Assembly (NCBI GenBank): GCA_904066235.2 | Contig: CAJFCV020000006.1 | Span: 12,648,001-12,712,000, forward strand | DNA: 64,000 bases | Reading direction: 5' to 3' | Origin: Bursaphelenchus xylophilus | Lineage: Eukaryota > Nematoda > Chromadorea > Rhabditida > Aphelenchoididae | Shown: piece by piece, positions 1-10,103 of the stretch | Position numbering within the stretch: position 1 is the first letter of the stretch | How the letters are laid out: each line of letters opens with the position of its first letter | Made by a program: the position numbers and the translations under genes | The notes under the pieces: generated by a model | Told to the model about the DNA's origin: nothing | Database searches by the model: none | What the model saw: the letters and a program-made list of their open reading frames with translations, nothing else

Positions 1-224
1 TAACTGACTTAGAGAGAGGATGACTTAAAGTTGAACTAGGATGAAAAATTTGCAGAAAAACAAAAGTTTAAGGTCTTCGAAAAGACAGCCATTCAAGAAG
101 TAATTTTCTGCAAAAAAACGGAAAAATTACCGTGCTGTAAATGAGGGTTGTATTCTGTATCATGGGAACTAGACACGCTGGAGAGAAACAGACTTAACCA
201 TGGAGTCTACCGTATCCGGAGACC

Positions 225-293
225 ATTTTTTGTAGCCTAGTCCGAGCCTCTAAAATGACATTTTTTGTAACCTAGACCAAGCCTCTAAAATGA
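225..293. repeat. Two-copy tandem repeat, about 34 bp unit
   Basis: Two adjacent near-identical units, each reading TTTTTTGTARCCTAG followed by a shared AGCCTCTAAAATGAC tail, lie in the unassigned 5' part of the window (1-656). They differ at only a few bases. I see no coding exon in 1-656. The first exon or exons of the potassium channel that starts its visible part at 657 must lie here unrecognised or beyond the left edge. Confidence 0.6.
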
Positions 294-656
294 CGGGGAA
301 ATTTTGAATATTCATGTTTTTTGTCATCAAATTCAGCTTTGCCAAATTTCTCAAAAGTTTTAAATAAATTTCCAGCGATTTTTTTCCGAAACTAAAATAG
401 CAAATATGCACTTTTTAAAAGGATACCCCTTTTGCCACCCAAAAGTAATCTTCAATAATTTTTGATTTATCTCCTGCGATCCCATCTATCACACCCAATA
501 TCTTCATGGCATGTCAAACTCAGAAAAAATACTAATATTCGCTTTAAAAACGATTGAAAAAGTTTCTTTTTATAGCCAAAATTGAAGAATTAGGGCTACT
601 GGGTTTAGTGCAATATGACGTCATCTTAGTATAAACGTGTTTCATGGTATTTTCAG

Positions 657-3572
657 AAAACGTAAGTCGCGTCAAATGGGAGGAATTTCCGTTGCGTCGA
701 GATGTGGAGGAGGGCGAGAGCAACGACGGAACGTCCAGCGGGCCAACGTCGTTTGTCGCGAAGATCGTCAAAGTAAGTCATGCTTCCGAGACATTGCTCA
801 AAACGTAGCGCTTCAGTTGAGATGAAACAAACTCATATTTAAATTAAGCCTCAATAAGAAATATAATGGATTTTTAGCGCGTGCTTTGCAGAAACAACAT
901 TTTTTAAATAGTTCAAAAATTGAACCAAATTCGACAAAGCGTTCACACGAAAAAAATAATTTTTCCCGTACGAAATTGCCAAAGCTTTGGCCAAAAAACG
1001 TACTCTGACATGCAAAATTATGAGAAGATCTAGCTGAAGAACCTTGAGATATTTCCTGATGACATAATTTACAAATTTTCTCTGTTTAGGCCCTAAAAAT
1101 CCTCGCACCGCACGTTGGCCTGAACATTTTACTCTTCACTTATATCGCCTTTGGCGCGGGAATGTTCATCTTCTTGGAGGCGGACAACGAACTGGAAAAG
1201 CGGAAGGAGAAATTGACCGAAATACTCGCCATATATCAAAGCATCATCAACGAGTCCTACTCAATGTGCGGTGGCCATACCAATATATCCAATGTAATTT
1301 TATGTTTAATAGACCTATCTTCAGCCGATCACTTTTACCGTCATATTTCAGGTAGAAAGGCGGCTACGGCCACTGTTGTCGGTGCTCTCACGCACTCACG
1401 AATACGATGACAAGTTCACATGGGAGGAGCAGATGTGGACGGACAATGAGGACCGACTCTCGACGAAATGGACCTTCGCCGCAGCCACATTGTACGCGCT
1501 GACCGTCATAACCTCCACCGGCTACGATCATTTGTCGCCGTTGACGGATTTAGGTCGCATCTTCACCGTCATATACGGGTTGTTGGGGATCCCGCTGATG
1601 TTCATCACGGCCGCCGACATAGGAAAATTTCTGTCGGACCTGGTGATAAGGTTCTACGCCAAATGCTTGGCGGTTTACGAATGGGTTGGCAAGGTGTGGG
1701 AGGCGATGAGGAATTATATTATGGACGTGGATGACGACTCCATTGATTCTAGGTAAGAGAAAAGATGCGCGGAAATCAAAAAAATCTTCAATTTCTTGGC
1801 AATTGCCACACAGTGCCGGACCGGATTCAGTGGCAAAAAACGTACCATTTTGCATCCGGGAAGCATCAAAAATGCGGCAAAATGCTTCCCTCTTCAAGTG
1901 AAAAAACTTCGTTTTGAAGGCCCTTTCCCTCAAAAAAGAGCGGCGCGCTTTTGAAATCGGAGTTTTTTCCCTTGGAGCATTTTGCCACATTTTTGATACT
2001 TCCCGGATGCAAAATGGTACGTTTTTTCCCACTGGATCAAGGCCCCCTGAATGAAATTTCAAAGCCCATTGCACTGTGAAAAAAGCCGAAAATTGTACAG
2101 TAAAAATAGAGCTTTTGTTTTCTCACAGTGCTTGCCGCAACAACCGCTCCAGCGACTTTGCGAACAGACTATAACGCAAAAAATTTCAGGAAATATCACG
2201 AACGCCGAAAAAGGAATCGAAACCCTGACGACGACGATGACGACGAGGAGCGACTGCAACTCCCAATTGTCAGTTATTTCGCGCTGGTTGTCAGCTATTG
2301 TTCGCTGGGCTCATTGCTCTTCAACTGGTGGGAAAAGGGTCCAATTTGGTGAGGAATTTCAAATATTGTAAGCAATTTGGAAAAAATGTTTTCAGGTCTT
2401 TCATTCACGGGCTATTCTTCTCCTTCAATACGATAACGACCATTTCCTTGGGTAATATTTGCGTCCGCAACAAGTTTTATCTCGCCCTCACCGTGGTTTA
2501 TGTCATCATTGGGTTGGCGGTGGTGACGGCGAGTTTGGATTTGTGCAGCAGCACGCTGAAGAGGACGTTCACGAAACTGCATTACTTTGGTCGCAAGATT
2601 CGAGGGGCCCGAAGAGGGTTCGCGAATGTCAGCGACGACATCAGAGAGGCCATGAAGATCATGGCGGCGTTGAAAAAGACACGGTAGGGGCTTTCAGCAG
2701 CGAGTGGGGGAACGGTTCCAGTGATCGAAAAAGGTGGACGATGTGGTCAGGATGAGTCTTCATTTGATATCAAAAAAATGATAACAAATCAAGGCTCATC
2801 CTCACCACATTGTCGCCCTTTTTGGTCACTGGGCTGGTACACACTGTAGCTTTTGACCTTTTTTTCAATACCTGCATAAAAAAGGCTTTACGATCAAGTT
2901 ACATTTCAACTTTTCAGACCCAGCAAAGAGAGGATAACCCTGGAAGATCTAAAACGATTTCTTGAAGTCCAAGAGCATCTGCTCCGTCAGCCCTATGTGC
3001 CGTACAACGTCCACATCTTCAAATGGATCGAAGACGCGGTAAGTTTTTTGGGAAAACACTACAGTGGGGGACCTGATCCAGTGGCAAAAAACGTACCGTT
3101 TTACATCCGGGAAGTATCAAAAATGTGGCAAAATGCTTCCCTCTCCAAGTGAAAAAACTCCGATTTCAAAAGCGCGTCCGCTCTTTTTGTGAGGGCCCTT
3201 CATAACGAAGTTTTTTCACTTGGAAAGGGAAGCATTTTGCCACATTTTTTATGCTTCCCGGATGCAAAATGTTATGTTTTTGCCACTCGATCAGGTCCCA
3301 CTGTACCTTCTCTCAACGGTGAAACAGGAATGAAAGTTTCCATGCAAAAATCCGCAAAAAAACTCTTTTTGCCAACTTTCGGCCTAAAAATGCCTGTATT
3401 TTTCTTGCATTTTCACTTTCTCAATATAAATTTATATTCCCCAAACACCTTCAAAATCACTTATCCTTTTCAGTATGCCCAATATCACTCGGACAGTGGG
3501 TCAATGTCGTCCAAGTCTCTGCACAAAGCGTCCTCATCCCGGTCCAACAACGACGCGTTCATCCTGTTCTAG
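657..3572 (+). CDS. TWK/K2P two-pore-domain potassium channel, 5' partial
   Basis: Plasma-membrane K2P leak channel. Seven visible exons join in phase: 657-772, 1090-1293, 1352-1752, 2190-2348, 2396-2683, 2918-3038, 3474-3572; 461 residues are visible. M1 is near residues 48-67 (GLNILLFTYIAFGAGMFIFL). Pore helix and filter 1 are near 155-168 (TVITSTGYDHLSP), followed by M2 (GIPLMFITAADIGKFLSDL). M3 follows an acidic DDDDDDEE loop. Pore 2 is near 300 (FNTITTISLGNI), then M4 and a cytosolic tail ending SNNDAFILF. The order M1-P1-M2-M3-P2-M4 defines K2P. Both filters are non-canonical: the usual TIGYG is STGYD in pore 1, and the usual TIGFG is TISLG in pore 2, so ion selectivity may be altered, as proposed for some worm TWK channels such as UNC-58. 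Introns 3 and 6 each hold a copy of MITE family A. The 5' end is missing. The next gene is convergent, 175 bp away. Confidence 0.9.
1811..2049. mobile_element. MITE family A, copy 1 (diverged)
   Basis: A palindromic non-coding element inside intron 3 of the channel gene. The left arm contains AAACGTACCATTTTGCATCC and the right arm its inverse. The outer ends are mutated (CAGTGCCGGACC and GGCCCCCTG) compared with intact copies. Confidence 0.75.
3060..3305. mobile_element. MITE family A, copy 2
   Basis: Begins TACAGTGGGGGACCTGATCC and ends GGTCCCACTGTA, with long imperfect inverted arms, inside intron 6 of the channel gene. The TA-CAGTG...CACTG-TA ends match the TA target and CAGT termini usual for Tc1/mariner MITEs. 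No open frame of its own. Confidence 0.85.
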
Positions 3573-3746
3573 TTATTTTGTGTATCACTGCCTACTTGTT
3601 AAACTGTAATCTACAACTCTTTTGTTGTTTATTACTCTTTTCTTTCCGTCCAATTTTCACTCAGGGTTCGGTTCTTTCCCACTTTTTATTTTTGTAAAAG
3701 TATTAATTGCAATTTTCATAAAGTCTATAAATAATCTAGTTGATGG

Positions 3747-5989
3747 CTAAAGTAATTGAAGAATATGCGTCGTGCCTTGCGAGTTAGCGGCGACAATGAC
3801 GTTGGAGTTCTAAAAATTTTAAAAAATTAAAAATTGAATGGTACAGAGTAAGCTAGCATCTGAAAATCTTATTTTGCTAACTTTTTGTTCATTATTTCCC
3901 AAGTAATTAGCAAAATAAACCTTCCACCTCCGCATAAACCCCAACTTACTCGTTTCCAACACACAGCGGAGACAAAATCATTGGTTGAGGTTTCATTCTG
4001 CGATACCAACGAGACTTCATTGGCTTCTGAGTCGGCTTGTCTTGAGGTAAAGTCGTATTTTAGGATGGGTTGTTCCACATTTTTGAAGTACACGTAGAGT
4101 TGATTGTTCTCGGACCCACAAACGATATGATTGCCATCCGTGGCCAACCCAACAAAGTTCTTTTCGTTCTGATGGCCGCGCATCACTCGCTTGCAACGGC
4201 TGGTTTTAGCGTCCCAGAGCCGAAGAGTGCTGTCCGTTGACCTAAACTCAGAACAATGAAAATAAGGAAATCAACTTACGCTGAGACCACTTCGGCGTCA
4301 CTACAGTACTTAACATACGAAACGGCCTTTTTATGGCCGCGGAATACGCTGACCGGCCTCGATGTGTTCCTCAGGTCGTACAAATGTACTCCATGATCTG
4401 CAGAGCCAAACACGAAATTATTTCGATTGGTTGGAGAGAAGTAAACACAGCAGACGTTGACCTTGGCATCAACAGTCCCCACCGAATGGGGCTGATTCAT
4501 TGTCCAAATTTTAACCTAAAAACGAAAATAAAAAAAGAAGGTTTCTCTACCTTAGCATCATCCGACCCTGAGGCCATTATATGAGGATCAACATTGTTGA
4601 ATTGCACTGTCCAGCATCGTTTCTCATGTTCTCGGAAAGTTTGAAAGTTTTTACAGGTATTTGTATCCCAAAGTTGAACTTTTCCATCGTAATCGCTACT
4701 GGCCAACACATGCTTTATATACGGGTTCCAAGAGACGTTACTGAAATACAAAAACCTCAATTTTAGACCATATTAGATTTTAAATTTATAAAGCGTTAAA
4801 ATTCTGACCTTATTTTGCTGGTGCACTGCAATTGTTGTAACGGATAATGGATTCCAGTGTCACTCCGGACCACGGAATTGTAATCATACAATTTGATCTT
4901 TTTGGTAACTCCAGCAACCACAAAGAACTCTCCATCTCGATCGAATTCAATACTCGAAACAATGGACAAATTGGATGAGGTCTCGATATTATAATTTAGT
5001 GTGGCCAACCGTTTAATTTCAGCGTATTGCGAGATTCCAGTCAAAACATGAGAAAACTCTTCAAGATAATCTCGGCCAGGCTCGTATTTCTCTAAAAATA
5101 AAATAAAATTTAAAAGCCTTAAACCTACTAGTCACATCACTTTTGATATCGAAGTAGCATGGCTCCAAACTGCTCAAATTCTGGGTGATGCGTCTCCTCA
5201 ACTTCCTCATCTGTCTTACTGTAGCAATAGAATCGGTGGAGCTCCTGGGAGAATCCAGGTCCGGATTTGGGACAACTCTCTGTGATATTACACCAGTATC
5301 TATATTAACGTTGGCCCTAGCCTTGTCCGCTCTCAGTTGAACAAGCTCGTCTTGAAGCTTATTGAGCTGTTGCTCTCTCTCATCGATAACTTGATCAAAA
5401 AATTCATTCAACAATACTCGTTTCTTCTCTTCTTCCGTCAATTTCATCGCTCTTCTTTGCCTCTTGAAGAATTCGACTGTTTCCTTTTTCAACATTGACT
5501 CCTCCAACGGCAATCCATTCCTTGTGTCGAGCAAATCGCTGATATTGTCCATGGCCAAGTCCTCCGTCATCTCACTGGCCAATCGCTTCAGAGCTTTCGT
5601 GTTTTCTCGACTCTTCTTTACATTCTCTATGAGTTCAGCGGCTTTGTGATTGGGAATAAGGTGACTGCGATTCGTCACATCGAGTTCCGTATCGCATTGA
5701 GGACAATTCGGCTTGATACTCAAATGACGAACGATGCAAGATCGACTAAACGTGAAAAAATAAAAAGTAGAAAGAGGAATTACCAAAAAGTGTGGCCACA
5801 GATGGTTGAATAAGGTGCGTTGAGGATTTGAAGGCAAATTCGGCTGGAATGAAATGAGCATGAAATACAAAAGTCATGTAAGAAGCTTTCTCAAGCTCGA
5901 AAAACAGATATTAATACCTACCAAGTTTCAGCAGACCCAGTGGATGGCCCAGCAGCTCCAGCTGATCCCGTGTCAGATGCTTCCGCCAT
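3747..5989 (-). CDS. COP1: COP1/RFWD2-type RING finger WD40 E3 ubiquitin ligase
   Basis: E3 substrate receptor and ligase of the CUL4-DET1-COP1 type. Eight exons in phase: 5989-5922, 5843-5784, 5745-5129, 5091-4809, 4740-4551, 4515-4280, 4241-3950, 3809-3747; 602 residues. A short Ala/Gly/Ser N-terminus leads into a C3HC4 RING (CRICLQ, CGHTFCRSC, CPQC; residues about 23-62). Then come a coiled coil (FFDQVIDEREQQLNKLQDEL region) and a seven-bladed WD40 domain from about residue 300. The WD40 part is close to human COP1: SIVSSIEFDRDGEFF, AGVTKKIKLYDY, LASSDYDGKVQLWD, REHEKRCWTVQF, ASGSDDAKVKIW, RGHKKAVSYVKY, FVSAVCW, and a terminal VIVAANSQGT strand. Start: first in-frame ATG before the RING exon. 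It is shorter than human COP1 (731 aa), mainly at the N-terminus. To my knowledge C. elegans has no annotated COP1, so its presence is notable. Convergent with the channel gene; AATAAA-type signals on this strand lie near 3684-3690. Confidence 0.95.
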
Positions 5990-6516
5990 CGATAGCACCT
6001 ACAGAAGAAAGATTTGTCTTTCATAAGCCATAGAAACACTTTTTGAGCGCATCTTCAGTCGTATAAAATATCACGAAGTCTCGTTTTACGAAAGAAAAAA
6101 TAATATATTTCCGCGAGCTGCGCCCGAGAAAAAATATTTGCAACAGCCGGGTTATACAGGTAAAACAAAAAGGGATTTTAACAAAGACTAGTGGAGGATT
6201 CATCTACATAGATTGTAAATTATGACATCTACTATCCTTTCCAACAATTACTGGCAATGTAATAGCTATTCATTTCCCGCAAAAACATTTTCGTAAGGTA
6301 GGGCGCACTTCGCCGATCGCCATGTCTCTCTCTTGTTTTTTTTGCTCGGACTTGGAAAAAAAAATAAATTTCCACCCTCTTACTCATGTAACTTTCTAGT
6401 CAATACCATTGTAAAATAGTCAGTCTTCTAGTAATATCAATTAGAATACTATAATTTTTATATCTACTACATTGGACTAGCAAATTTTTGTTCGAAGCAT
6501 TGATATTTGGATCCAA
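5990..6516. other. Intergenic, presumptive divergent promoter
   Basis: About 530 bp between the COP1 start codon and a candidate plus-strand first exon at 6517. AT-rich. I see no open frame or repeat I can support. Confidence 0.3.
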
Positions 6517-6636
6517 ATGTCTGCAAGATACTTTGATGGAACAGAGGTGAGTGTTTTATCTGATATTAGATTTTTTGCTTTGATTCCGAAGCTGTGCAAC
6601 GGAATTTTTATATTTTAGGTATTAAATCTGGGAGGG
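6517..6636 (+). CDS. Candidate 5' mini-exons (possibly of the TMCC gene)
   Basis: ATG at 6517 opens a 30-nt stretch (MSARYFDGTE) ending at a good donor, GTGAGTG, at 6547. A TATTTTAG acceptor at 6611-6618 opens an 18-nt stretch (VLNLGG) ending at donor GTAAGG at 6637. Both are phase 0, and so is the first certain exon of the TMCC gene at 10104, so they could be its 5' end through a 3.4 kb intron. Short exons with good sites also arise by chance. A cDNA is needed; confidence is low. Confidence 0.25.
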
Positions 6637-7441
6637 GTAAGGTAAAGTTGAAATAAGGCGGGTTTATGGCAGTAAAAGGGACGTTGAAAGGAAGAGATCG
6701 GGAATTAATAATGAATTTGAAGTCTAGCTGCTATAAAAGACAGAATAAAAGCTTTGTCGGCCGTTTGTTTCAAAGTAGGACATTGAACTTGGATGAAAGT
6801 ACAACTTTTTCTTTTTTCATAAAGAAACTTGAATCTTAACTATTCTAGAAGCTCAATTGTACATTTTAGACTGTCTTCCGGGTTATATAATCTGAAAGTT
6901 GAGTTAATATAGCTCGAAACAATCTTTTTTTTTTGAGTTTCTACCAACACTTTGTTATCTAAAACGATTTTGCGATCTAAATCTCTGGTCCCATCTTACT
7001 ACTCCGTATGAGCCCTTTGAACTTTTCACTCTGAAATCTGACGATTTTTCTCAATCGGGAATTCAAAGTCACGATGATAAGACCCCGTTGTTGATAATGC
7101 GTAACTTGTTGTTTTTGGAGATAAAGAGCGCTCTAATTGACGGGCGGGTATTCAAAAAGAACCTTGATATGTTTGAATTGACTTGAAATGAAGACGGGTA
7201 AATGGAGACGAGATGTTTCGGGAGTGAGTTTCACTTTCCTTTACATGGGAGGACTTTGAGCCGGAGGGGGTAAATTTGTCAATTTTGTAATTAATTGACC
7301 GGCTAAAGTACAAACAGATGGAGGAGGGGCAAAACGACTCTTTAATTGTTGGTTTTATTCCAACATTAAAGTGGAATAATGTTAGTTTATACTGAAAACT
7401 CATGATTTTGCATAAAATTGTTCAACATAACGATAAAAATA

Positions 7442-7475
7442 GTCTTCATATAACGAATATCCGTTATATGAAGAC
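7442..7475. repeat. Perfect 14-bp inverted repeat (hairpin)
   Basis: GTCTTCATATAACG, a 6-base loop, then its exact complement CGTTATATGAAGAC. Flanking A and T runs extend the pairing slightly. Confidence 0.8.
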
Positions 7476-8048
7476 AATTTTTTTTGGTTCCCAGTATAAA
7501 AATCAGACTGTGTTTACTATTTTTTGCAGTCTAGACGACAGTTTCTATTGTTGCATCTTAAAATTAGCTAAATTTTTACAATTTTTTGGGCATTTTAAGG
7601 TGTTTTATATAGAAAAGGGTCGAATTATGTCTAAAAACCGCTATTTGGGGTGGAACTAAGTCTAAAAACAGGATGTTTTTCCATATACTCTGCTTTAAAG
7701 ACATCGTGTGTGGAGTAGATTTGTGTAGTATGGAGGAGAACATGGGAATCTTGGGCCCGTTTTACCATAAATTGCAAAGAAAAAGTTTATTTACCTAGTA
7801 TTTTGACCCCAATTCTGGGTTTTGTATTTTCTTGCGATTACGAAACGCCGAGAATCGTATGATCAAGTTAGGGATCCATTTTTTGGTCCGCTGACTAAAA
7901 TACTTTTGATAAAAATGCGATTGACATTTGAGTTTATACGAGAGAGGGAATCTATAATATGAATAAAAAATCTTGGAACTTCCATCTCAGGAAGTATAAT
8001 GTGATGCTACTTCCTGGAATAAAGAAAGTTTCAGGATTCTTTTGGTTG

Positions 8049-8295
8049 TACAGTGGGGGACCTGATCCAGTGGCAAAAAACGCACCATTTTGCATCCAGG
8101 AAGCATCAAAAAATATGGCAAAATGCTTCCCTCTCCAAGTGAAAAAACTCAGAATTCAAAAGCGCGCAGGAAAAAGGGCGCGCCCTTCAAAACGAAGTTT
8201 TTTCACTTGCAGAGGGAAGAATTTTGCCATATTTTTGATACTTTCCGGATGCAAAATGGTACATTTTTTGCCGTTTGATCAGGTCCACCACTGTA
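8049..8295. mobile_element. MITE family A, copy 3
   Basis: TACAGTGGGGGACCTGATCC at the left and CACCACTGTA at the right, with inverted arms containing TTTGCATCC and GGATGCAAA. Intergenic. Confidence 0.85.
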
Positions 8296-9153
8296 GTATG
8301 GTATCTTAGGGATATATACTTAAAATGTGATATTCCTGCAAGTTCCTTTCCTTGCTGTCATTTCCTTTCAAAATTTCCGACGTTATCCCCTAGAGGGATT
8401 AGACCTTTTTCATAGATGAAATAAACAAAAACACGCAAATAGCCCAACAATTTTCCAGTCTAGCGGAGGAGTTATCAATTTGTCCGGGGTATTTTTCCTA
8501 AATATTTTTTTGATTATTCCTGATGTCCCAAACTCAGGATGGTTAGTCATTACAAGTTAGTCACGGAAAGAATCCCATTTACGATTTGTTTACATATTTC
8601 GGACAGGGGTTTCAGTAGAAAAGGTTTTAACATTTCACCTCTGTTTTTCGACAGAAAATTGAATAATACTTTAGAAAATTCAAAAAAAAAATATTTTTGG
8701 GAACTTCAGGCCATTCGGATTCCGGAAGTAGCGCGTTCTTTCTATAACTAGGCTATTACTCTGGCTAAAATGCATAAACTTGGTTGTGTATTATATTCGT
8801 GCGCGTTACTCCCTAAAAATTTGCTATAACGGAAAAAATTTCTAGATGACGTTGTAAAAGCGAAAATTCATTCGATTTATCATCAAAAACTGGTCACGTG
8901 GTAATCTTTGAGAGATCAAGACTTGTCTGGACGATATAAAATAGCTTATTGCGAGAGAGATTATTAACTCCGGCCAAGTTACGGTCCTGATCCAGTGCTA
9001 AAGAATATAATTGGAAGTAAAGTGGAGAAAAAAGATCGAGTTCCACTCGTCAATGACGAATAGGGCCGAAATCGGTAGTAAGAGAACAGGGACTCGGTGA
9101 AGTACTGTAAAAGTGCATATTGAGCACACCCGCACCTCGTGGAAAGTACAAAA

Positions 9154-9168
9154 ATGCTGATCGCACCG
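9154..9168 (+). CDS. Candidate alternative first exon of the TMCC gene
   Basis: ATG at 9154 encodes MLIAP, then a strong donor, GTGAGAC, at 9169. Phase 0 matches the exon at 10104. An in-frame stop (TGA, 9121) lies upstream. Support is only the splice signal and the phase. Confidence 0.25.
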
Positions 9169-9828
9169 GTGAGACGGGCCCATTTTCAACGAGCTCGTGT
9201 GAGTTTTTTTTGTCTCTTCGATGTTTCCTAACCATCTCCCCCCTTTCCTTTCTTCTCCCCGTCTTCTCTCTAAATGCACCAAAATGGAAATTCCCCAACC
9301 CTCGTCAACCGAGGGTTCGACTGCACCTTTAACGCATGCTAAGCCCTCCAGGTTGTTCCTGATTCAAAAAAATTGACCGCCGAAAAAGAGCCTATTAGGC
9401 AAAGCAGGCTTTAACCGCTTACGGACTGTTACTAGTTAAGATGGATAAGGAAGCATGTGATGGGTTGATAGATTATGGTAGTGAGAGGTCAAAGATTACG
9501 GTACGAGGTGTTTTTTGATAGAGGTGGAAAGGCGTTGTGTGCAAAAAAAGTGTAGAGAGACGGTATAAAATTGATTCTCTCTGGCGGCCATGACCAGCAG
9601 CGGTCATGTCTCGAAAGTATCGGTTATGGCCGATTTTCATAGATAGTTGCTAGTCATTGGAATGGTGTAGGTATCAAAGCACCTGTTTAAAGGAACTATT
9701 CATGATAGTGGGCAATTACCGATTCTTGTGGGCCGTAAACGCAGATGACTGCGGGTAGGACCGTACTCGGCGTTCAAATAATAAATTCAAAAATTTTGCG
9801 CCCGGGCGAAAAAAATTTGTCCAGCTCT

Positions 9829-10057
9829 TACAGTGAGGGACCTGATCCAGTGGCAAAAAACGTACCATTTTGCATCCGGGAAGTATCAAAGACGTGACAA
9901 AATGCTTCCCTCTCCAAGTGAGAAAACTTAGTTTTGAAGGACGCGCTTTTGAAATTGGAGTTTTTTCACTTGGAGAGGGAGATATTTTGCCACATTTTTG
10001 ATACTTCCCGGATGCAAAATGATACGTTTTTGGCCACTGGATCAGGTACCCACTGTA
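9829..10057. mobile_element. MITE family A, copy 4
   Basis: TACAGTGAGGGACCTGATCC at the left and CCCACTGTA at the right, with inverted arms. It lies 46 bp before the first certain TMCC exon. Confidence 0.85.
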
Positions 10058-10103
10058 TTTATAGTGTCAAAAGCGGTCTTAATGTACGCAATTTGAATTT
10101 CAG

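Larger units (their letters stand above)
6640..9150. other. Gene-poor stretch
   Basis: No coding exon supported. It holds a perfect hairpin (7442-7475), MITE copy A3 (8049-8295) and a solitary A-family end near 8978-9003 (GTCCTGATCCAGTGC). The rest is AT-rich sequence without visible structure. Confidence 0.5.

Noticed and set aside
8049..8309. Repeated frames containing LPLDQV or [10 protein letters not shown] phrases at many sites
   Set aside because: They are translations of MITE family A arms, not genes.
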